In this document: positions 49,368 to 60,599 of the stretch, piece after piece
Layout: every line of letters begins with the position of its first letter
How positions within the stretch are numbered: position 1 is the first letter of the stretch
DNA from: Mycobacterium sp. D16R12
Lineage (GTDB): Bacteria > Actinomycetota > Actinomycetes > Mycobacteriales > Mycobacteriaceae
Length of the DNA: 64,000 nt
Direction of reading: 5' to 3'
Assembly (NCBI RefSeq): GCF_002013465.1
Contig: NZ_MAFC01000008.1
Span: 62,001-126,000, forward strand
Notes under the pieces: model-generated
What the model saw: the letters and a program-made list of their open reading frames with translations, nothing else
What the model was told of the DNA's origin: nothing
The model's database searches: none
Made by a program: the position numbers and the translations under genes

Positions 49368-49787
49368 TTAGACCCGGCGCCGCTTGGGCGGACGGCAACC
49401 GTTGTGCGGCTGTGGAGTGACATCGGAAATCGCGCCCACTTCGAGGCCTGCGGCCTGCAGCGAACGGATGGCGGTCTCGCGGCCGGAGCCGGGACCCTTG
49501 ACGAACACGTCGACCTTCTTGACGCCGTGTTCCTGAGCCTTGCGAGCCGCGTTCTCGGCAGCCAGCTGCGCGGCGAACGGGGTCGACTTACGCGAGCCCT
49601 TGAAGCCGACGTGACCGGAGGACGCCCAGGCGATCACGTTGCCCTGCGGGTCGGTGATCGAAACGATGGTGTTGTTGAAGGTGCTCTTGATATGCGCGGC
49701 GCCGAGCGGGATGTTCTTCTTTTCCCGGCGACGGGTCTTCTGCGCCTTCTTGGGGCCGGAACCGGCGCCCTTCTTTGGTGGTGCCAT
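49368..49787 (-). CDS. rpsK: 30S ribosomal protein S11
   Basis: 139 residues. A basic N-terminal stretch ([17 protein letters not shown]) is followed by the conserved core ([20 protein letters not shown]) and the end [18 protein letters not shown]. It is 6 bp after rpsM. Confidence 0.97.
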   Translation of the reverse strand: MAPPKKGAGSGPKKAQKTRRREKKNIPLGAAHIKSTFNNTIVSITDPQGNVIAWASSGHVGFKGSRKSTPFAAQLAAENAARKAQEHGVKKVDVFVKGPGSGRETAIRSLQAAGLEVGAISDVTPQPHNGCRPPKRRRV

Positions 49788-49793
49788 TACGGG

Positions 49794-50168
49794 TTACCTG
49801 GCCTTCTTCTTGCCGGCGATGGTGCGCTTGGGTCCCTTACGGGTACGCGCATTGGTCTTGGTCCGCTGACCGCGCACCGGCAGGCCGCGACGATGGCGCA
49901 GGCCCTGGTAGCAGCCGATCTCAATCTTGCGGCGGATGTCGGCCTGCACCTCGCGGCGCAGGTCACCCTCCACCTTGAGAGAGGCTTCGATGTATTCACG
50001 CAGCTGAGTCACCTGATCATCGGTCAGGTCCTTGCTGCGCTGCTCGGGGCTGATGCCCGTGGCGGCCAGAATCTCCTTGGAGCGGGTCCGGCCAATGCCA
50101 TAGATATAGGTGAGCGCGATTTCCATACGCTTATCGCGCGGTAGGTCGACGCCTACAAGACGTGCCAT
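49794..50168 (-). CDS. rpsM: 30S ribosomal protein S13
   Basis: 124 residues, starting [20 protein letters not shown] and ending in a basic tail. The motif [20 protein letters not shown] contacts the 16S head and P-site tRNA. It lies 154 bp downstream of rpmJ. Confidence 0.97.
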   Translation of the reverse strand: MARLVGVDLPRDKRMEIALTYIYGIGRTRSKEILAATGISPEQRSKDLTDDQVTQLREYIEASLKVEGDLRREVQADIRRKIEIGCYQGLRHRRGLPVRGQRTKTNARTRKGPKRTIAGKKKAR

Positions 50169-50322
50169 GCGGCAGTTCCTCTTTCATTCAACGAAGGTCT
50201 GTTCCCAGTCCGTCCCCTCTAGGTTGGGGCCCCGGCCTTCGTTCCGGGGGTGCCTGACCAGCGATTCCGGTCAGTGGTTCTGGGAAGTCATCATTCAGTT
50301 ATTGCTGGCTTGGCTGTTACGC

Positions 50323-50436
50323 CTAGCCCTGCCGCTGCTTGTGGCGGGGGTCCTGGCAGATCACCATGACCCGCCCGTGCCGGCGAATCACGCGGCACTT
50401 ATCGCAGATCGGCTTGACGCTCGGGTTGACCTTCAC
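50323..50436 (-). CDS. rpmJ: 50S ribosomal protein L36
   Basis: 37 residues, too short for most gene finders. Zinc ribbon with Cys11, Cys14, Cys27 and His32 (CDKC, then ICQDPRH), the C-plus form. The GTG start gives [10 protein letters not shown]; it lies 28 bp after infA. Confidence 0.95.
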   Translation of the reverse strand: MKVNPSVKPICDKCRVIRRHGRVMVICQDPRHKQRQG

Positions 50437-50464
50437 GTTCTTCGATCCTGTCTCGCAGTTGTAG

Positions 50465-50686
50465 TTACTTGTATCGGTAGACGATCCGACCGCGGGACAG
50501 GTCGTAGGGAGATAGCTCCACCACCACTCTGTCCTCGGGCAGGATGCGGATGTAGTGCTGCCGCATCTTGCCGCTGATGTGGGCGAGCACCTTGTGTCCG
50601 TTCTCCAGCTCAATGCGAAACATCGCATTGGGCAGGGGTTCGACCACCCGACCCTCGACCTCGATGGCTCCGTCTTTCTTAGCCAT
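50465..50686 (-). CDS. infA: Translation initiation factor IF-1
   Basis: 73 residues, one S1/OB fold ([39 protein letters not shown]). It occupies the A site during initiation. First gene of infA-rpmJ-rpsM-rpsK-rpsD-rpoA-rplQ-truA; its promoter should lie in the 207 bp before it. Confidence 0.97.
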
Positions 50687-50893
50687 ATCCTCCGCGATTC
50701 TTATTGCCTGCTCCGGCTATCGCCGGCATGACACGGCAAATCCTTACCGACCCTCGAAACGTGAGCCGGTAACAGGAAAATCCAGGACTGGGCACGCACA
50801 TAGTCGGCACGTAAGCCGCACCGTTGGTCAAGGATACTCGCGTAACGCCCCCAAGCCAAACTGGCGAAGGGGGCCGCCACTCCCCCGCGCACC

Positions 50894-52177
50894 TCAGGAC
50901 CAGGTGACTCCCGACCTGCTGATATGCGGAATCGCCGTGGGTCGCACCAGACCCGCCGTCAGCCAGGCACCGGCGATCCAGATATGGGGTGCGGATTTGG
51001 CGGCCATCGTGCGTCTGGCCCGCATCGATACGTCCGAACCGTCGAGGACTCGCTGCGCCCGCACGGACAGCATCCGGTTACGCACCCCCGACCGGCGCCG
51101 CTCGCGAGCACTGCGGTTGATCGCCAACCAGGCCGCGGCGAGATCGGTGGACTCACCCAGTGCCTCCGCAATGGCCTCCGCCGCCGCGACCGCGTCGGAG
51201 ACACCCGAGTTGAGGCTGCGTCCGCCCAGTGGCGCGAACTGATGCGCAGCCTCACCCGCGAGCAGCACCCTGCGATTCACGTCGGTATAGCTGGCAGCTA
51301 CTCCCTGAACGGTCTGATGCACCTCGACCGACCTGATGTGGTCCGCGTACCAGGTGTCACCGGTGAGCGCCGTCACCCAGGAGCGCACCTGGTCGGTCGT
51401 CGGCGTCGCCGCATCGTCGGACAGGAACTGAATATCGAGACGCAGACCGTCCGGGTACGGCAGGCGAATGGCGTGGCGCCCGCCGAGATCGGGGTAGTGG
51501 TACTGGATCTGCACGGGCAGATCCATCGTGACACCGTCCGGATGCGGTTCGACGTCGATCACCACCGAAGGCGGCGACGGCGGGCGATCTGACATACCGA
51601 TGCCCAGCGCCTGGCGAATGGCCGACTTGGAGCCGTCGGCGGCGATGACGTAGCTCGCGCGCAGCCGATCACCGCTGGCGAGGGTGAGCCGGGCGCCGGT
51701 GTGGTCGGTGCTGATATCGGTGACGGCGATCCCGGAGTGGTACTCCACGCCCAGATTCAGCGCCTCGGCAAGTGTCTCGTCCTCAATAGTGCGCTGCGAC
51801 AAACTCATTCCCCATGCCGCGGGGTTCCACGGACCAGGAATTCGCGACGGCGCATACGAGGACATGACGAATACCGGGCGGCCCTGGTAGAAGGTTTGCA
51901 CGCCATGGACCGCGAGCGCCGATTCGCGCAGCCGCGCACCCAGCTCGGGCGCTACCCGGTCATATCGCCGTAGCGTCGAGTGCCCCACGAATGTGGCGCA
52001 GTTCCGGTGCCGCTGGCGTTCTTTCGAACCGGCGGCCTCCAGCACAACCACGTGAATTCCCTGGCGCGCCAACAATGTGGCAGCGAGCAACCCGACAGGA
52101 CCGCCGCCGACGATCACCACGGCGTCGTCGGTGATGTCCCGACGCGCGTCCGCTGACACTGCCGCTAGGTGAGGCAC
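50894..52177 (-). CDS. FAD-dependent monooxygenase (PheA/TfdB type)
   Basis: 427 residues. Rossmann FAD motif VVIVGGGPVGLLAATLLARQ close to the N-terminus, DG motif VIAADGSKSAIRQALG, and ribityl-binding motif VLLAGEAAHQFAPLGGRSLN, where the usual Gly-Asp is Gly-Glu. These are aromatic-ring or related hydroxylases; the substrate is unknown. A much longer upstream frame runs antisense to the NfeD gene and looks non-coding. The GTG at 52177, six bases after TACCGT, is the best start; a GTG at 52159 is also possible. Confidence 0.86.
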   Translation of the reverse strand: MPHLAAVSADARRDITDDAVVIVGGGPVGLLAATLLARQGIHVVVLEAAGSKERQRHRNCATFVGHSTLRRYDRVAPELGARLRESALAVHGVQTFYQGRPVFVMSSYAPSRIPGPWNPAAWGMSLSQRTIEDETLAEALNLGVEYHSGIAVTDISTDHTGARLTLASGDRLRASYVIAADGSKSAIRQALGIGMSDRPPSPPSVVIDVEPHPDGVTMDLPVQIQYHYPDLGGRHAIRLPYPDGLRLDIQFLSDDAATPTTDQVRSWVTALTGDTWYADHIRSVEVHQTVQGVAASYTDVNRRVLLAGEAAHQFAPLGGRSLNSGVSDAVAAAEAIAEALGESTDLAAAWLAINRSARERRRSGVRNRMLSVRAQRVLDGSDVSMRARRTMAAKSAPHIWIAGAWLTAGLVRPTAIPHISRSGVTWS

Positions 52178-52183
52178 GTCATG

Positions 52184-52189
52184 ACGGTA
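52184..52189 (-). promoter_or_regulatory. Leaderless -10 element TACCGT
   Basis: On the minus strand TACCGT ends six bases before the GTG at 52177, and no ribosome site is present. Confidence 0.5.
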
Positions 52190-52306
52190 CCGCGCACGGG
52201 CAAGCGGGCGCCTGTTTAACCCGGCAGACCGTAGCCAGTAGGTCCGATTCGTGGTACCTATGTCGGTAGTGGCGAACATCGGCGTCGGCAACGGGGAGGG
52301 GGTCGA

Positions 52307-52822
52307 GTGGACGGTCTGACGATCGGGTACCTGGCGGCCTTTGCCGTCGGCGGGATAGCGGTGCTCTCGGCACTGCTGCTGACCGATATCGGCCACGGCG
52401 ACGGGATGCCATTTCTTAGCCTGACCTCGGTTTCTGCTGCCCTGACGGGCGCAGGCGCCGGCGGATTCGTCGGCTCGGCCCTGGACATCGGAGTGCTGCC
52501 GACAGCAATCATCGCCGGGGTGTGCGCTGTTGCGCTGGTGTCGATCCTGCAACTTTTCCTGACGTATCTGCGACGCCAGCAGGCGAACTCACACTCGGGG
52601 CGCGCGTCCTATGTCGGCCGACTCGGCACGGTGACCCTGGAGGTGCCCCCGGGCGGCGGCTGGGGCGAGATCTCCTTCATCGACGCGGACGGCAACCGGG
52701 TGCGTTCGCGGGCGACCACCGATGAGCCCGAAGGGCTGGCCAAGGACGCCGCCGTCTACATCGCCGACGTGGATTCCGAGTACCTGCACGTGGTCAGCAT
52801 TCCCGAGACAAACCTCCGATGA
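52307..52822 (+). CDS. NfeD-like membrane protein
   Basis: 171 residues. Membrane helices at about 5-27 (IGYLAAFAVGGIAVLSALLL), 40-60 and 62-85 are followed by a soluble OB-fold-like domain (GRLGTVTLEVPPGGGWGEIS; NRVRSRATTDEPEGLAKD). Such proteins are nearly always encoded next to a flotillin, as here, and are thought to stabilise membrane microdomains. The GTG start has GGAGGGGG in front. Confidence 0.87.
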   Translation: MDGLTIGYLAAFAVGGIAVLSALLLTDIGHGDGMPFLSLTSVSAALTGAGAGGFVGSALDIGVLPTAIIAGVCAVALVSILQLFLTYLRRQQANSHSGRASYVGRLGTVTLEVPPGGGWGEISFIDADGNRVRSRATTDEPEGLAKDAAVYIADVDSEYLHVVSIPETNLR

Positions 52823-52868
52823 ACCCTCCACTTCACACCACATAGTTCACACCACTAAGGAAACCCGC

Positions 52869-54368
52869 ATGAGTTTGCTTCTCATCATCGTCACCATCGC
52901 TATCGCGGCGCTGGTGATCTTCGTGGCGCTGCCGCTGGTCTACGTACGCAACTACATCAAGGTGCCGCCGAACGAGGTCGCGGTGTTCACGGGGCGCGGC
53001 CAGCCCAAGGTGGTGCGCGGTGGCGCCCGTTTCAAGATGCCCGGCATCGAGCGGGTGGACATCATGTCGCTCGAACCGTTCAATGTGAACATCAATCTGC
53101 AGAATGCGTTGTCCAACAACGGTGTTCCGGTCAACGTCGAGGCCGTAGGGCTGGTGCGCATCGGCTCGAACGACGAGGCAGTGCAGACCGCGGTCCAGCG
53201 CTTCCTCACCGCCGATCTCAGTGAATTGCAGCGGCAGATCAACGAAATCCTGGCCGGCAGCCTGCGCGGTATCACCGCCACGATGACCGTCGAGGACCTG
53301 AACTCCAACCGTGACTCCCTGGCACGCAGCGTCGTCGAGGAAGCCGGCGGCGATCTCTCCCGCATCGGCATGGAGGTCGATGTCCTCAAGATCGCGGGCA
53401 TCTCCGACCGCAACGGATACCTGGAGTCGCTGGGGCAGCGTCGCATAGCCGAGGTCCGTCGCGATGCGACTGTCGGCACGGCCCAGGCCGAGCGGGACGC
53501 GCAGATTCAGTCGGCGCAAGCCCGGCAGGCCGGCTCCATAGCGCAGGCCGAGGCCGATACCGCGATCGCCTCCGCCAACCAGAAGCGCGACGTGGAACTG
53601 GCCCGGCTGCGCGCGCAGACCGAAGCCGAGAACGCTCAGGCAGATCAGGCGGGCCCATTGGCCCAGGCCCGGGCCGAAAAGGACGTGGGTATCGCCCGCG
53701 AGCAGGCGGAGGCCGCGCGCATGCAGGCCCGCACCGAGGTGGAGCAACGTCGTACCGAGCAGGCCCAGGCCGCGTTGCAGGCCGATGTCATAGCCCCGGC
53801 GGAGGCACGCCGTCAGGCCGATATCGCGATCGCGGAGGGCAGTCGGCAGGCCGCGATCCTGAAGGCGCAGGCCGACGCCGAGGCCGAGCGGCAGAAGGGT
53901 TCCGCGGAAGCCGACGCCCGCAAGGCAGCTGCGGACGCCTTCCGGATCGAGCAGCAGGCCGCCGCCGACGGCACCAAGGCCAAGCTGATCGCCGAGGCGG
54001 ACGGCATCAAAGCCAAGCTGCTGGCCGAGGCCGACGGTAAGAAGGAAGTCGCCGCGGCACTCAATGCCTACACGCCGGAGGCCGCCCGACTGCTCACCCT
54101 GCCGGACATCCTGGCGTCGGTGGTGCAGGCAACCGAGGCCGCATCAAAACCGATCGGCGAGATTGAAAGGCTGTCCATCATCGGCGGCTCCGGCGATGCC
54201 CAGGACGCGTTGGGCACCCTTTTAGGAGTAAGCCCGCAGGCAGTGGCGAAAGTGATTGAGAGCCTCAAGGTTTCAGGCATCGACGTAGCCGAGCTGCTGA
54301 ACCGCCCCCAGCAGGTCAAGGAATCCGCGTCCCCCGCCCCCGCGCCCGCAGCGCATCCGGAAGGATAG
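52869..54368 (+). CDS. Flotillin family protein
   Basis: 499 residues. A short N-terminal membrane segment (LLIIVTIAIAALVIFVALPL) is followed by an SPFH/band 7 domain (about 25-210: VPPNEVAVFTGRGQPKVVRG, ending near RIGMEVDVLKIAGIS). Next comes a long Ala/Glu/Gln/Arg coiled coil (about 210-400, many AQAEA-type repeats) and a C-terminal oligomerisation region. Flotillins scaffold ordered membrane domains. The ATG at 52869 has AAGGA upstream; the frame extends further but overlaps the NfeD gene. Confidence 0.93.
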   Translation: MSLLLIIVTIAIAALVIFVALPLVYVRNYIKVPPNEVAVFTGRGQPKVVRGGARFKMPGIERVDIMSLEPFNVNINLQNALSNNGVPVNVEAVGLVRIGSNDEAVQTAVQRFLTADLSELQRQINEILAGSLRGITATMTVEDLNSNRDSLARSVVEEAGGDLSRIGMEVDVLKIAGISDRNGYLESLGQRRIAEVRRDATVGTAQAERDAQIQSAQARQAGSIAQAEADTAIASANQKRDVELARLRAQTEAENAQADQAGPLAQARAEKDVGIAREQAEAARMQARTEVEQRRTEQAQAALQADVIAPAEARRQADIAIAEGSRQAAILKAQADAEAERQKGSAEADARKAAADAFRIEQQAAADGTKAKLIAEADGIKAKLLAEADGKKEVAAALNAYTPEAARLLTLPDILASVVQATEAASKPIGEIERLSIIGGSGDAQDALGTLLGVSPQAVAKVIESLKVSGIDVAELLNRPQQVKESASPAPAPAAHPEG

Positions 54369-54409
54369 GTGGAGGAATAGCGACACCTCCTGCGAAGTTG
54401 GGACGCGAC

Positions 54410-55234
54410 ATGGGCGAATCGAACCTCAACCGGTACGGAATATGGAACGGTGGTCCGGTCACACCGGAGCAGGCCAAGGCTATCGAGGATCTCGGCTACG
54501 GCTCGGTGTGGATCGGGGGCGTGTTCACCTCAGATCTTGCGTATGTGGAGCCGCTGCTCGCGGCGACCGAAAATCTCACGGTCGCGAGCGGCATCGTGAA
54601 CATCTGGACCTCCCCCGTCGACGAGATCGCTGCCGCGTTCCATCGCATCGAGGCGAGTTATCCCGGACGGTTCCTGCTCGGCGTGGGTGCCGGGCATCCC
54701 GAAGCATCTGCCGAATACCGCAAGCCGTACGACGCCCTTGTCGAATACTTGGACGGGCTGGATGCCGCGGGCGTACCCAAGGAACGCCGGGCGCTGGCCG
54801 CACTGGGCCCCAAGGTGCTGAAGCTGTCCGCGGCTCGCACCGCCGGCGCGCACCCCTATCTGACAACACCCGAGCACACCCGAGAGGCTCGAGCGATCAT
54901 CGGTCCGGACGCCCTGCTCGTTCCCGAGCACAAGGTGGTGCTCAGCACCGACGCGGAGCGCGCACGTGCGATCGGCCGGCGCACCGTCGACTTCTATCTC
55001 CAGTTGAGCAACTACGTAAACAACTGGAAGAGAATCGGTTTCAGCGACGAGGACGTCACGTCACCGGGAAGTGACACATTCATCGACGCCGTGGTGGCGC
55101 ACGGAACCGCCGGGGAAATCGCCGCACGTTTACATGAGCACCTTGACGCCGGCGCCGACCAGGTGCTCATCCAAGTCCTGGGCGACAAGGGCTTGGTCGA
55201 CACGTTGACCTCGTTGGCGGACACGCTTCGGTAA
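54410..55234 (+). CDS. LLM-class F420-dependent oxidoreductase (Rv3463-like)
   Basis: 274 residues, luciferase-like barrel. LNRYGIWNGGPVTPEQAKAI, YGSVWIGGVFTSD, ASGIVNIWTSPVDEIAAAFH and FLLGVGAGHPEA match the F420-binding subgroup. M. tuberculosis Rv3463 has the same place between infA and rmlB. The ATG at 54410 is preferred; a TTG at 54398 would add four residues. Confidence 0.88.
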   Translation: MGESNLNRYGIWNGGPVTPEQAKAIEDLGYGSVWIGGVFTSDLAYVEPLLAATENLTVASGIVNIWTSPVDEIAAAFHRIEASYPGRFLLGVGAGHPEASAEYRKPYDALVEYLDGLDAAGVPKERRALAALGPKVLKLSAARTAGAHPYLTTPEHTREARAIIGPDALLVPEHKVVLSTDAERARAIGRRTVDFYLQLSNYVNNWKRIGFSDEDVTSPGSDTFIDAVVAHGTAGEIAARLHEHLDAGADQVLIQVLGDKGLVDTLTSLADTLR

Positions 55235-55242
55235 TCCCCTAC

Positions 55243-56250
<1,008 letters not shown>

Positions 56251-56251
56251 C

Positions 56252-56869
56252 ATGAAGATCCGAGAACTATCGGTGCCCGGCGCCTTCGAGATCACGCCGG
56301 TGCAGCATCACGACAGCCGGGGCGTGTTCTTCGAATTGTTCAAGGGCGCAGCACTTGCCGAGGCCATTGGCCACCCATTCGACCTGCAACAGGCCAATTG
56401 CTCGGTATCGGCAGCCGGGTCGCTGCGCGGAATACACTTCGCCGACGTGCCGCCCGGACAAGCCAAGTACGTCACCTGCCTGACGGGGTCCGTGTATGAC
56501 GTCGTGGTCGACATCCGCGTGGGGTCACCGACGTTCGGCGCCTGGGACGCAGTACTTCTCGATCCCCAAGACCGCCGCGCCGTGTACGTACCGGAGGGGG
56601 TCGGACACGGGTTCCTGGCACTCGAGGACGACTCGACGGTGGTCTACCTGTGCTCCACCGGATACGCCCCGGGCCGCGAGCACGGCGTCAACCCGCTGGA
56701 TCCCACCGTCGGGATCGCATGGCCGACCAGTCGGCCCGACGGTACTGAGTTGTCACTGGTTGTTTCCGAAAAGGACAGTGCCGCACCATCGTTGCTCGAT
56801 GCTAGGGACTCGGGCCTACTCCCGGTCGCCAGCGATGTTGAGGCCTTCCTGGACGGCCTCTCCGGCTGA
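56252..56869 (+). CDS. rmlC: dTDP-4-dehydrorhamnose 3,5-epimerase
   Basis: 205 residues, cupin fold. Catalytic His in SLRGIHFADVPPGQAKYVT and the conserved YVPEGVGHGFLALEDDSTVV strand. It acts on the RmlB product. The ATG at 56252 has GAGGGGG in front and starts MKIRELSVPGAFEITPV. Second gene of the rmlBC operon. Confidence 0.96.
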   Translation: MKIRELSVPGAFEITPVQHHDSRGVFFELFKGAALAEAIGHPFDLQQANCSVSAAGSLRGIHFADVPPGQAKYVTCLTGSVYDVVVDIRVGSPTFGAWDAVLLDPQDRRAVYVPEGVGHGFLALEDDSTVVYLCSTGYAPGREHGVNPLDPTVGIAWPTSRPDGTELSLVVSEKDSAAPSLLDARDSGLLPVASDVEAFLDGLSG

Positions 56870-56902
56870 TCGACGAATCTATCCACGCCACCGCGTGTTT
56901 GC

Positions 56903-56908
56903 TAAAGT
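56903..56908 (+). promoter_or_regulatory. Leaderless -10 element TAAAGT
   Basis: TAAAGT ends six bases before the ATG at 56915; no ribosome site. Confidence 0.6.
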
Positions 56909-56914
56909 CCGTAC

Positions 56915-57781
56915 ATGACGCAACCGCCTTCGGGGCCGCCGCCCTCGGATCCCGGGTCGCCGGAGTATCCGCCGTACCCGACGTCGGCGGGCCCCGGCTA
57001 CCCACCGGTCGGGCCGCCACCGGCGGGCGGATATCCACCCATTCCCCCGGCCGGGCCCGCAGGTGCCGAGCCGTACCCCCCGTATCCCCAGGCCGGATAC
57101 CCGCCACCACCTCCGGGGTACCCCGGCGCGCCATACGGCTATCCCGCGGCGGGCTCCTATCCGCCGGTCGAAAGCGCACGGGGCACCAACGGATTCGCCA
57201 TTACGGCGCTGATCTTCGGCATCGTCCCCTGCCTTGGCGGGATCCTGGGCATCATCTTCGGCTTCCTGGGCCTGAACCAGATCAAACGAACCGGTCAGAA
57301 CGGCCGCGGAATGGCCATCGCGGGCATCGTGCTCGGCTCCCTGTGGGTCGTCGCGTCGATTGTCGTCATCGCGGTGGGCGTCAGCAACCAACCCAAACGC
57401 GACGAATCCGGCCATGTCACCCAGTCCGGCGATATGGACGTCACCAAGTTGCGCGTGGGTGACTGTGTCGCCGATCTCGGCGACAAGGACTACTACACGA
57501 CCACCAAGGCCATCCCGTGCGCTCAGCCGCACAAGGCAGAGGTCTACGCGCTGCTACCGCTGTACGGATCCTCGGTGCCCGCGCAGTCCGAGCTGGACGA
57601 GAAGGGCAATGAGGGCTGCAGCACCGCGCTGGATAGCTACTCTCCCAGCGCATTCGAAGATGACGGGGTCGAAATCACCTACCTCTACCCCACCAAACGT
57701 TCCTGGACGCAGGGTGATCACGCAATCGCCTGCGTGGCCGTCTTCGCCACCGAGCGCACCCAATCCATCAAGGGCAAGTAA
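56915..57781 (+). CDS. Pro/Tyr/Gly-rich DUF4190 membrane protein with septum-formation-like domain
   Basis: 288 residues. The first 88 are a disordered Pro/Gly/Tyr tract (many YPP and PPAGGYP turns). Two membrane helices follow (ITALIFGIVPCLGGILGIIF; GIVLGSLWVVASIVVIAVGV) and form the DUF4190 region. The exported C-terminal part (VTKLRVGDCVADLGD; IPCAQPHKAEVYALL; EGCSTALDSY) has four cysteines and resembles septum-formation domains of actinobacteria. The function is unknown. Confidence 0.88.
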   Translation: MTQPPSGPPPSDPGSPEYPPYPTSAGPGYPPVGPPPAGGYPPIPPAGPAGAEPYPPYPQAGYPPPPPGYPGAPYGYPAAGSYPPVESARGTNGFAITALIFGIVPCLGGILGIIFGFLGLNQIKRTGQNGRGMAIAGIVLGSLWVVASIVVIAVGVSNQPKRDESGHVTQSGDMDVTKLRVGDCVADLGDKDYYTTTKAIPCAQPHKAEVYALLPLYGSSVPAQSELDEKGNEGCSTALDSYSPSAFEDDGVEITYLYPTKRSWTQGDHAIACVAVFATERTQSIKGK

Positions 57782-57790
57782 GCGCTTCGC

Positions 57791-58585
57791 CTACGGGCGC
57801 AGTGTCAGGATGCGGGGGCCGTCCTCGGTGACGGCCACCGTGTGCTCCCAATGCGCGGCCCGGGATCCGTCGGTTGTCACCACAGTCCAATCGTCGGCCA
57901 GCACCCGGGTCTGCGTAGTGCCCAGTGTGAGCATCGGCTCGATGGCGAGCACCGATCCCACCCCGAGAAGCGGCCCCTTACCGGGGGCGCCCTCGTTGGG
58001 CAGGAATGGTTCCAGGTGCATCGAGCGGCCGATGCCGTGGCCGCCATAGCCGTCCACGATTCCGAATGTCCGGTCGAACTGCTTCTCCGCCGCCCGGGTG
58101 CCCAGCTCGATCGCGTGGGACACATCGGTGAGGCGATTCCCCGGGATCATCGCCGCGATACCGGCCTCCATCGACAACCGCGTGGCTTCCGACAGCGCCT
58201 CGTCGACGGGAATGACTGTCCCGACCGCAAAGGTCCACGCGGAATCCCCGTGCCACCCGTCCAGGATCGCGCCGCAGTCGATGGACACCAGGTCGCCCTC
58301 AGCCAAGATCGCTGTGGCCGAAGGTATTCCATGGACCACTTGATCATTGACCGAGGAACAGATGGACCCCGGGAAACCGTGGTAGCCCAGGAACGAGGGC
58401 ACCGCGCCGGCACCCCGGATCACCGACTCGGCGACCTGATCCAATTCCAGCGTCGAGACACCCGCCTTCGCGGCATCACGCACGGCGACCAATGCGGCGC
58501 CCACCACGGAGCCCGCGGCAGCCATGGCATCGAGCTCTCCGGTGGTGCGCTGCTCCACCGTCTTCTTGCGGCCGAACAGCCCCAC
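57791..58585 (-). CDS. map: Methionine aminopeptidase, type I
   Basis: 264 residues. Removes the initiator methionine from nascent proteins. Metal ligands are seen in [17 protein letters not shown] (Asp/Asp), [11 protein letters not shown] (His), the Glu in [14 protein letters not shown] and the C-terminal Glu region [12 protein letters not shown]. The GTG start has GAGGT upstream. Third gene of secY-adk-map. Confidence 0.95.
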   Translation of the reverse strand: MGLFGRKKTVEQRTTGELDAMAAAGSVVGAALVAVRDAAKAGVSTLELDQVAESVIRGAGAVPSFLGYHGFPGSICSSVNDQVVHGIPSATAILAEGDLVSIDCGAILDGWHGDSAWTFAVGTVIPVDEALSEATRLSMEAGIAAMIPGNRLTDVSHAIELGTRAAEKQFDRTFGIVDGYGGHGIGRSMHLEPFLPNEGAPGKGPLLGVGSVLAIEPMLTLGTTQTRVLADDWTVVTTDGSRAAHWEHTVAVTEDGPRILTLRP

Positions 58586-58599
58586 TGCTACCTCGCCTA

Positions 58600-59145
58600 C
58601 TACCGGCCCAGGGCCTGCGATGTCCGCGCAAACACTTCGTCCACCGTGCCGACGGCATCGATGGTCTGCAGCACGCTCTGGTAGTACTCCAGCAGCGGCG
58701 CGGTCTCGTCGCGGTACACGTTGAGCCGATTGCGAATGATGTCCTCGGTGTCGTCGGCGCGGCCACGACCCAGCAGTCGCTGCACCAGCTCTTCTACCGG
58801 CACCCGGAACTCCAGCACGGCGTCGATCTTGACTCCCCGAGCCTCTTCCATCGCGGCCAGCGCGTCTGCCTGGTCCACGGTGCGCGGGAATCCGTCGAGA
58901 ATGAAACCGTCCGCGGCGTCCGCCTCGTCGAGGCGCGCCTCGACCATCTTGTTGGTGACCTCGCTGGGCACCAGATCGCCGGCGTCCAGGTACTGCTTGG
59001 CCTGGATTCCCAGCTCGGTGCCGTCGCTGATGTTCGACCGGAACAGGTCGCCCGTAGAGATCTGCGGAATGCCGAACTTCTCCGAAATCAGTTGCGCCTG
59101 CGTACCTTTGCCTGCCCCTGGTGGGCCGAGTAACACCACTCTCAC
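58600..59145 (-). CDS. adk: Adenylate kinase
   Basis: 181 residues. P-loop [14 protein letters not shown] at the N-terminus, AMP-binding [13 protein letters not shown] and [13 protein letters not shown]. It is the short form without the zinc/LID insertion, normal for actinobacteria. The GTG start overlaps the secY stop by GTGA. Confidence 0.97.
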   Translation of the reverse strand: MRVVLLGPPGAGKGTQAQLISEKFGIPQISTGDLFRSNISDGTELGIQAKQYLDAGDLVPSEVTNKMVEARLDEADAADGFILDGFPRTVDQADALAAMEEARGVKIDAVLEFRVPVEELVQRLLGRGRADDTEDIIRNRLNVYRDETAPLLEYYQSVLQTIDAVGTVDEVFARTSQALGR

Positions 59146-60470
59146 TTGAGGAACCCTTCGTAGTTACGCTGCATCAACTGGCTTTCGATCTGCTTCACAG
59201 TATCGAGGCCGACGCCGATCATGATCAGCACCGCAGTTCCGCCGAATGGCAGGTTCTGCGTACCGCCGGAGCTCCCGATCTGCAGGAACAGGTTCGGCAG
59301 GATCGCGATGACACCCAGGTAGATCGATCCTGGCCACGTGATGCGGTTGAGCACGTACCGCAGGTAATCGGCGGTGGCACGGCCGGGACGGATACCGGGG
59401 ATGAAGCCACCGAACTTGTTCATCTCGTCGGCGCGCTCATCGGGGTTGAAGGTGATCGACACGTAGAAGAACGTGAAGAACACAATGAGCGTGAAGTAGA
59501 TCGCGACGTACCAGTAGTTGCTGGGATCGGTCAGGTAGGTGCTGACGAATCGATCCCACCAGCCGGTCTTGTCCTTCCCGCCACTACGCACGAGCTGGGT
59601 GACGAGACCGGGGATGTACAACAGCGAGGAGGCGAAAATGACCGGGATAACACCGGCCTGGTTGACCTTCAGGGGCAAGTACGTAGACGTGCCGCCGTAC
59701 ATACGCCGCCCCACCATGCGTTTGGCGTACTGGACGGGGATGCGGCGCTGGCCCTGTTCGACGAACACGACACCGATCACGATGAGAAGCGCCGCCACAC
59801 ATACCGCCGCGAAAGTGACACCGCCACGGCTGTCGAGGATGGTCTTGCCCTCGGCGGGGATCCGGGCCGCGATGCCGGCGAAGATCAGCAGCGACATGCC
59901 GTTGCCGACTCCGCGTTCGGTGACCATCTCACCGAGCCACATCACCAGGGTGGATCCGGCGGTCATGACCAGAACCATCACGGTCAACGAGAAGATTGAC
60001 TGATCCGAGACAATCTCGTCCTTGCGGTCACAGCCCTGCAGCAGGTTTCCGCTCGCACCGAGCGCGACGATCGAGGTGGACTGCAGCAGTGCCAGCGCGA
60101 CCGACAGGTAGCGGGTGTACTGCGTCATCTTGGCCTGGCCCGACTGGCCTTCCTTGCGCAGCTGCTCAAACCGGGGAATGACGACGGTGAGCAGCTGAAC
60201 GATGATGCTGGCGGTGATGTACGGCATGACGCCGACCGCGAAAACCGACAGCTGCAGCAGCGCGCCACCCGAGAACAGGTTGATCAGCGAGTAGAGCTGC
60301 GCCGAATCTCCACTGCTGACCTGCTCAACGCAGTACTTCACGTTGGCGTAGTTCACCCCGGGAGACGGCAGCGTCGCACCAAGCCGATAGATGAACACGA
60401 TCCCGATCGTGAAGAGGATCTTCCGCCTCAGGTCAGCTGTCCTGAGAGCAGAGACAAAAGCGGAAAGCAC
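59142..60470 (-). CDS. secY: Protein translocase channel subunit SecY
   Basis: 442 residues with ten membrane helices. Conserved segments are [20 protein letters not shown] (helix 1), [16 protein letters not shown] (helix 2), and the cytosolic loops [20 protein letters not shown] and [16 protein letters not shown] that contact the ribosome and SecA. The GTG start has AGGAGGA in front. The promoter must lie in the 129 bp before it. Confidence 0.97.
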   Translation of the reverse strand: MLSAFVSALRTADLRRKILFTIGIVFIYRLGATLPSPGVNYANVKYCVEQVSSGDSAQLYSLINLFSGGALLQLSVFAVGVMPYITASIIVQLLTVVIPRFEQLRKEGQSGQAKMTQYTRYLSVALALLQSTSIVALGASGNLLQGCDRKDEIVSDQSIFSLTVMVLVMTAGSTLVMWLGEMVTERGVGNGMSLLIFAGIAARIPAEGKTILDSRGGVTFAAVCVAALLIVIGVVFVEQGQRRIPVQYAKRMVGRRMYGGTSTYLPLKVNQAGVIPVIFASSLLYIPGLVTQLVRSGGKDKTGWWDRFVSTYLTDPSNYWYVAIYFTLIVFFTFFYVSITFNPDERADEMNKFGGFIPGIRPGRATADYLRYVLNRITWPGSIYLGVIAILPNLFLQIGSSGGTQNLPFGGTAVLIMIGVGLDTVKQIESQLMQRNYEGFLK

Positions 60471-60599
60471 ACATCCTCCTGCGCATCCTGCAGCTCGCCA
60501 TGTGATCTGCTAGATGAATCAGCTGGTGATCCCAGCGTTGGGTAACCGTTTCGGCGGCCGTCAGGGCACGCCTGGGCCGGACACGAGACTAACAGTTCG

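Noticed and set aside
52178-52552. N-terminal extension of the FAD monooxygenase
   Set aside because: It runs antisense to the NfeD gene, has no domain, and a leaderless start exists just before the FAD motif.
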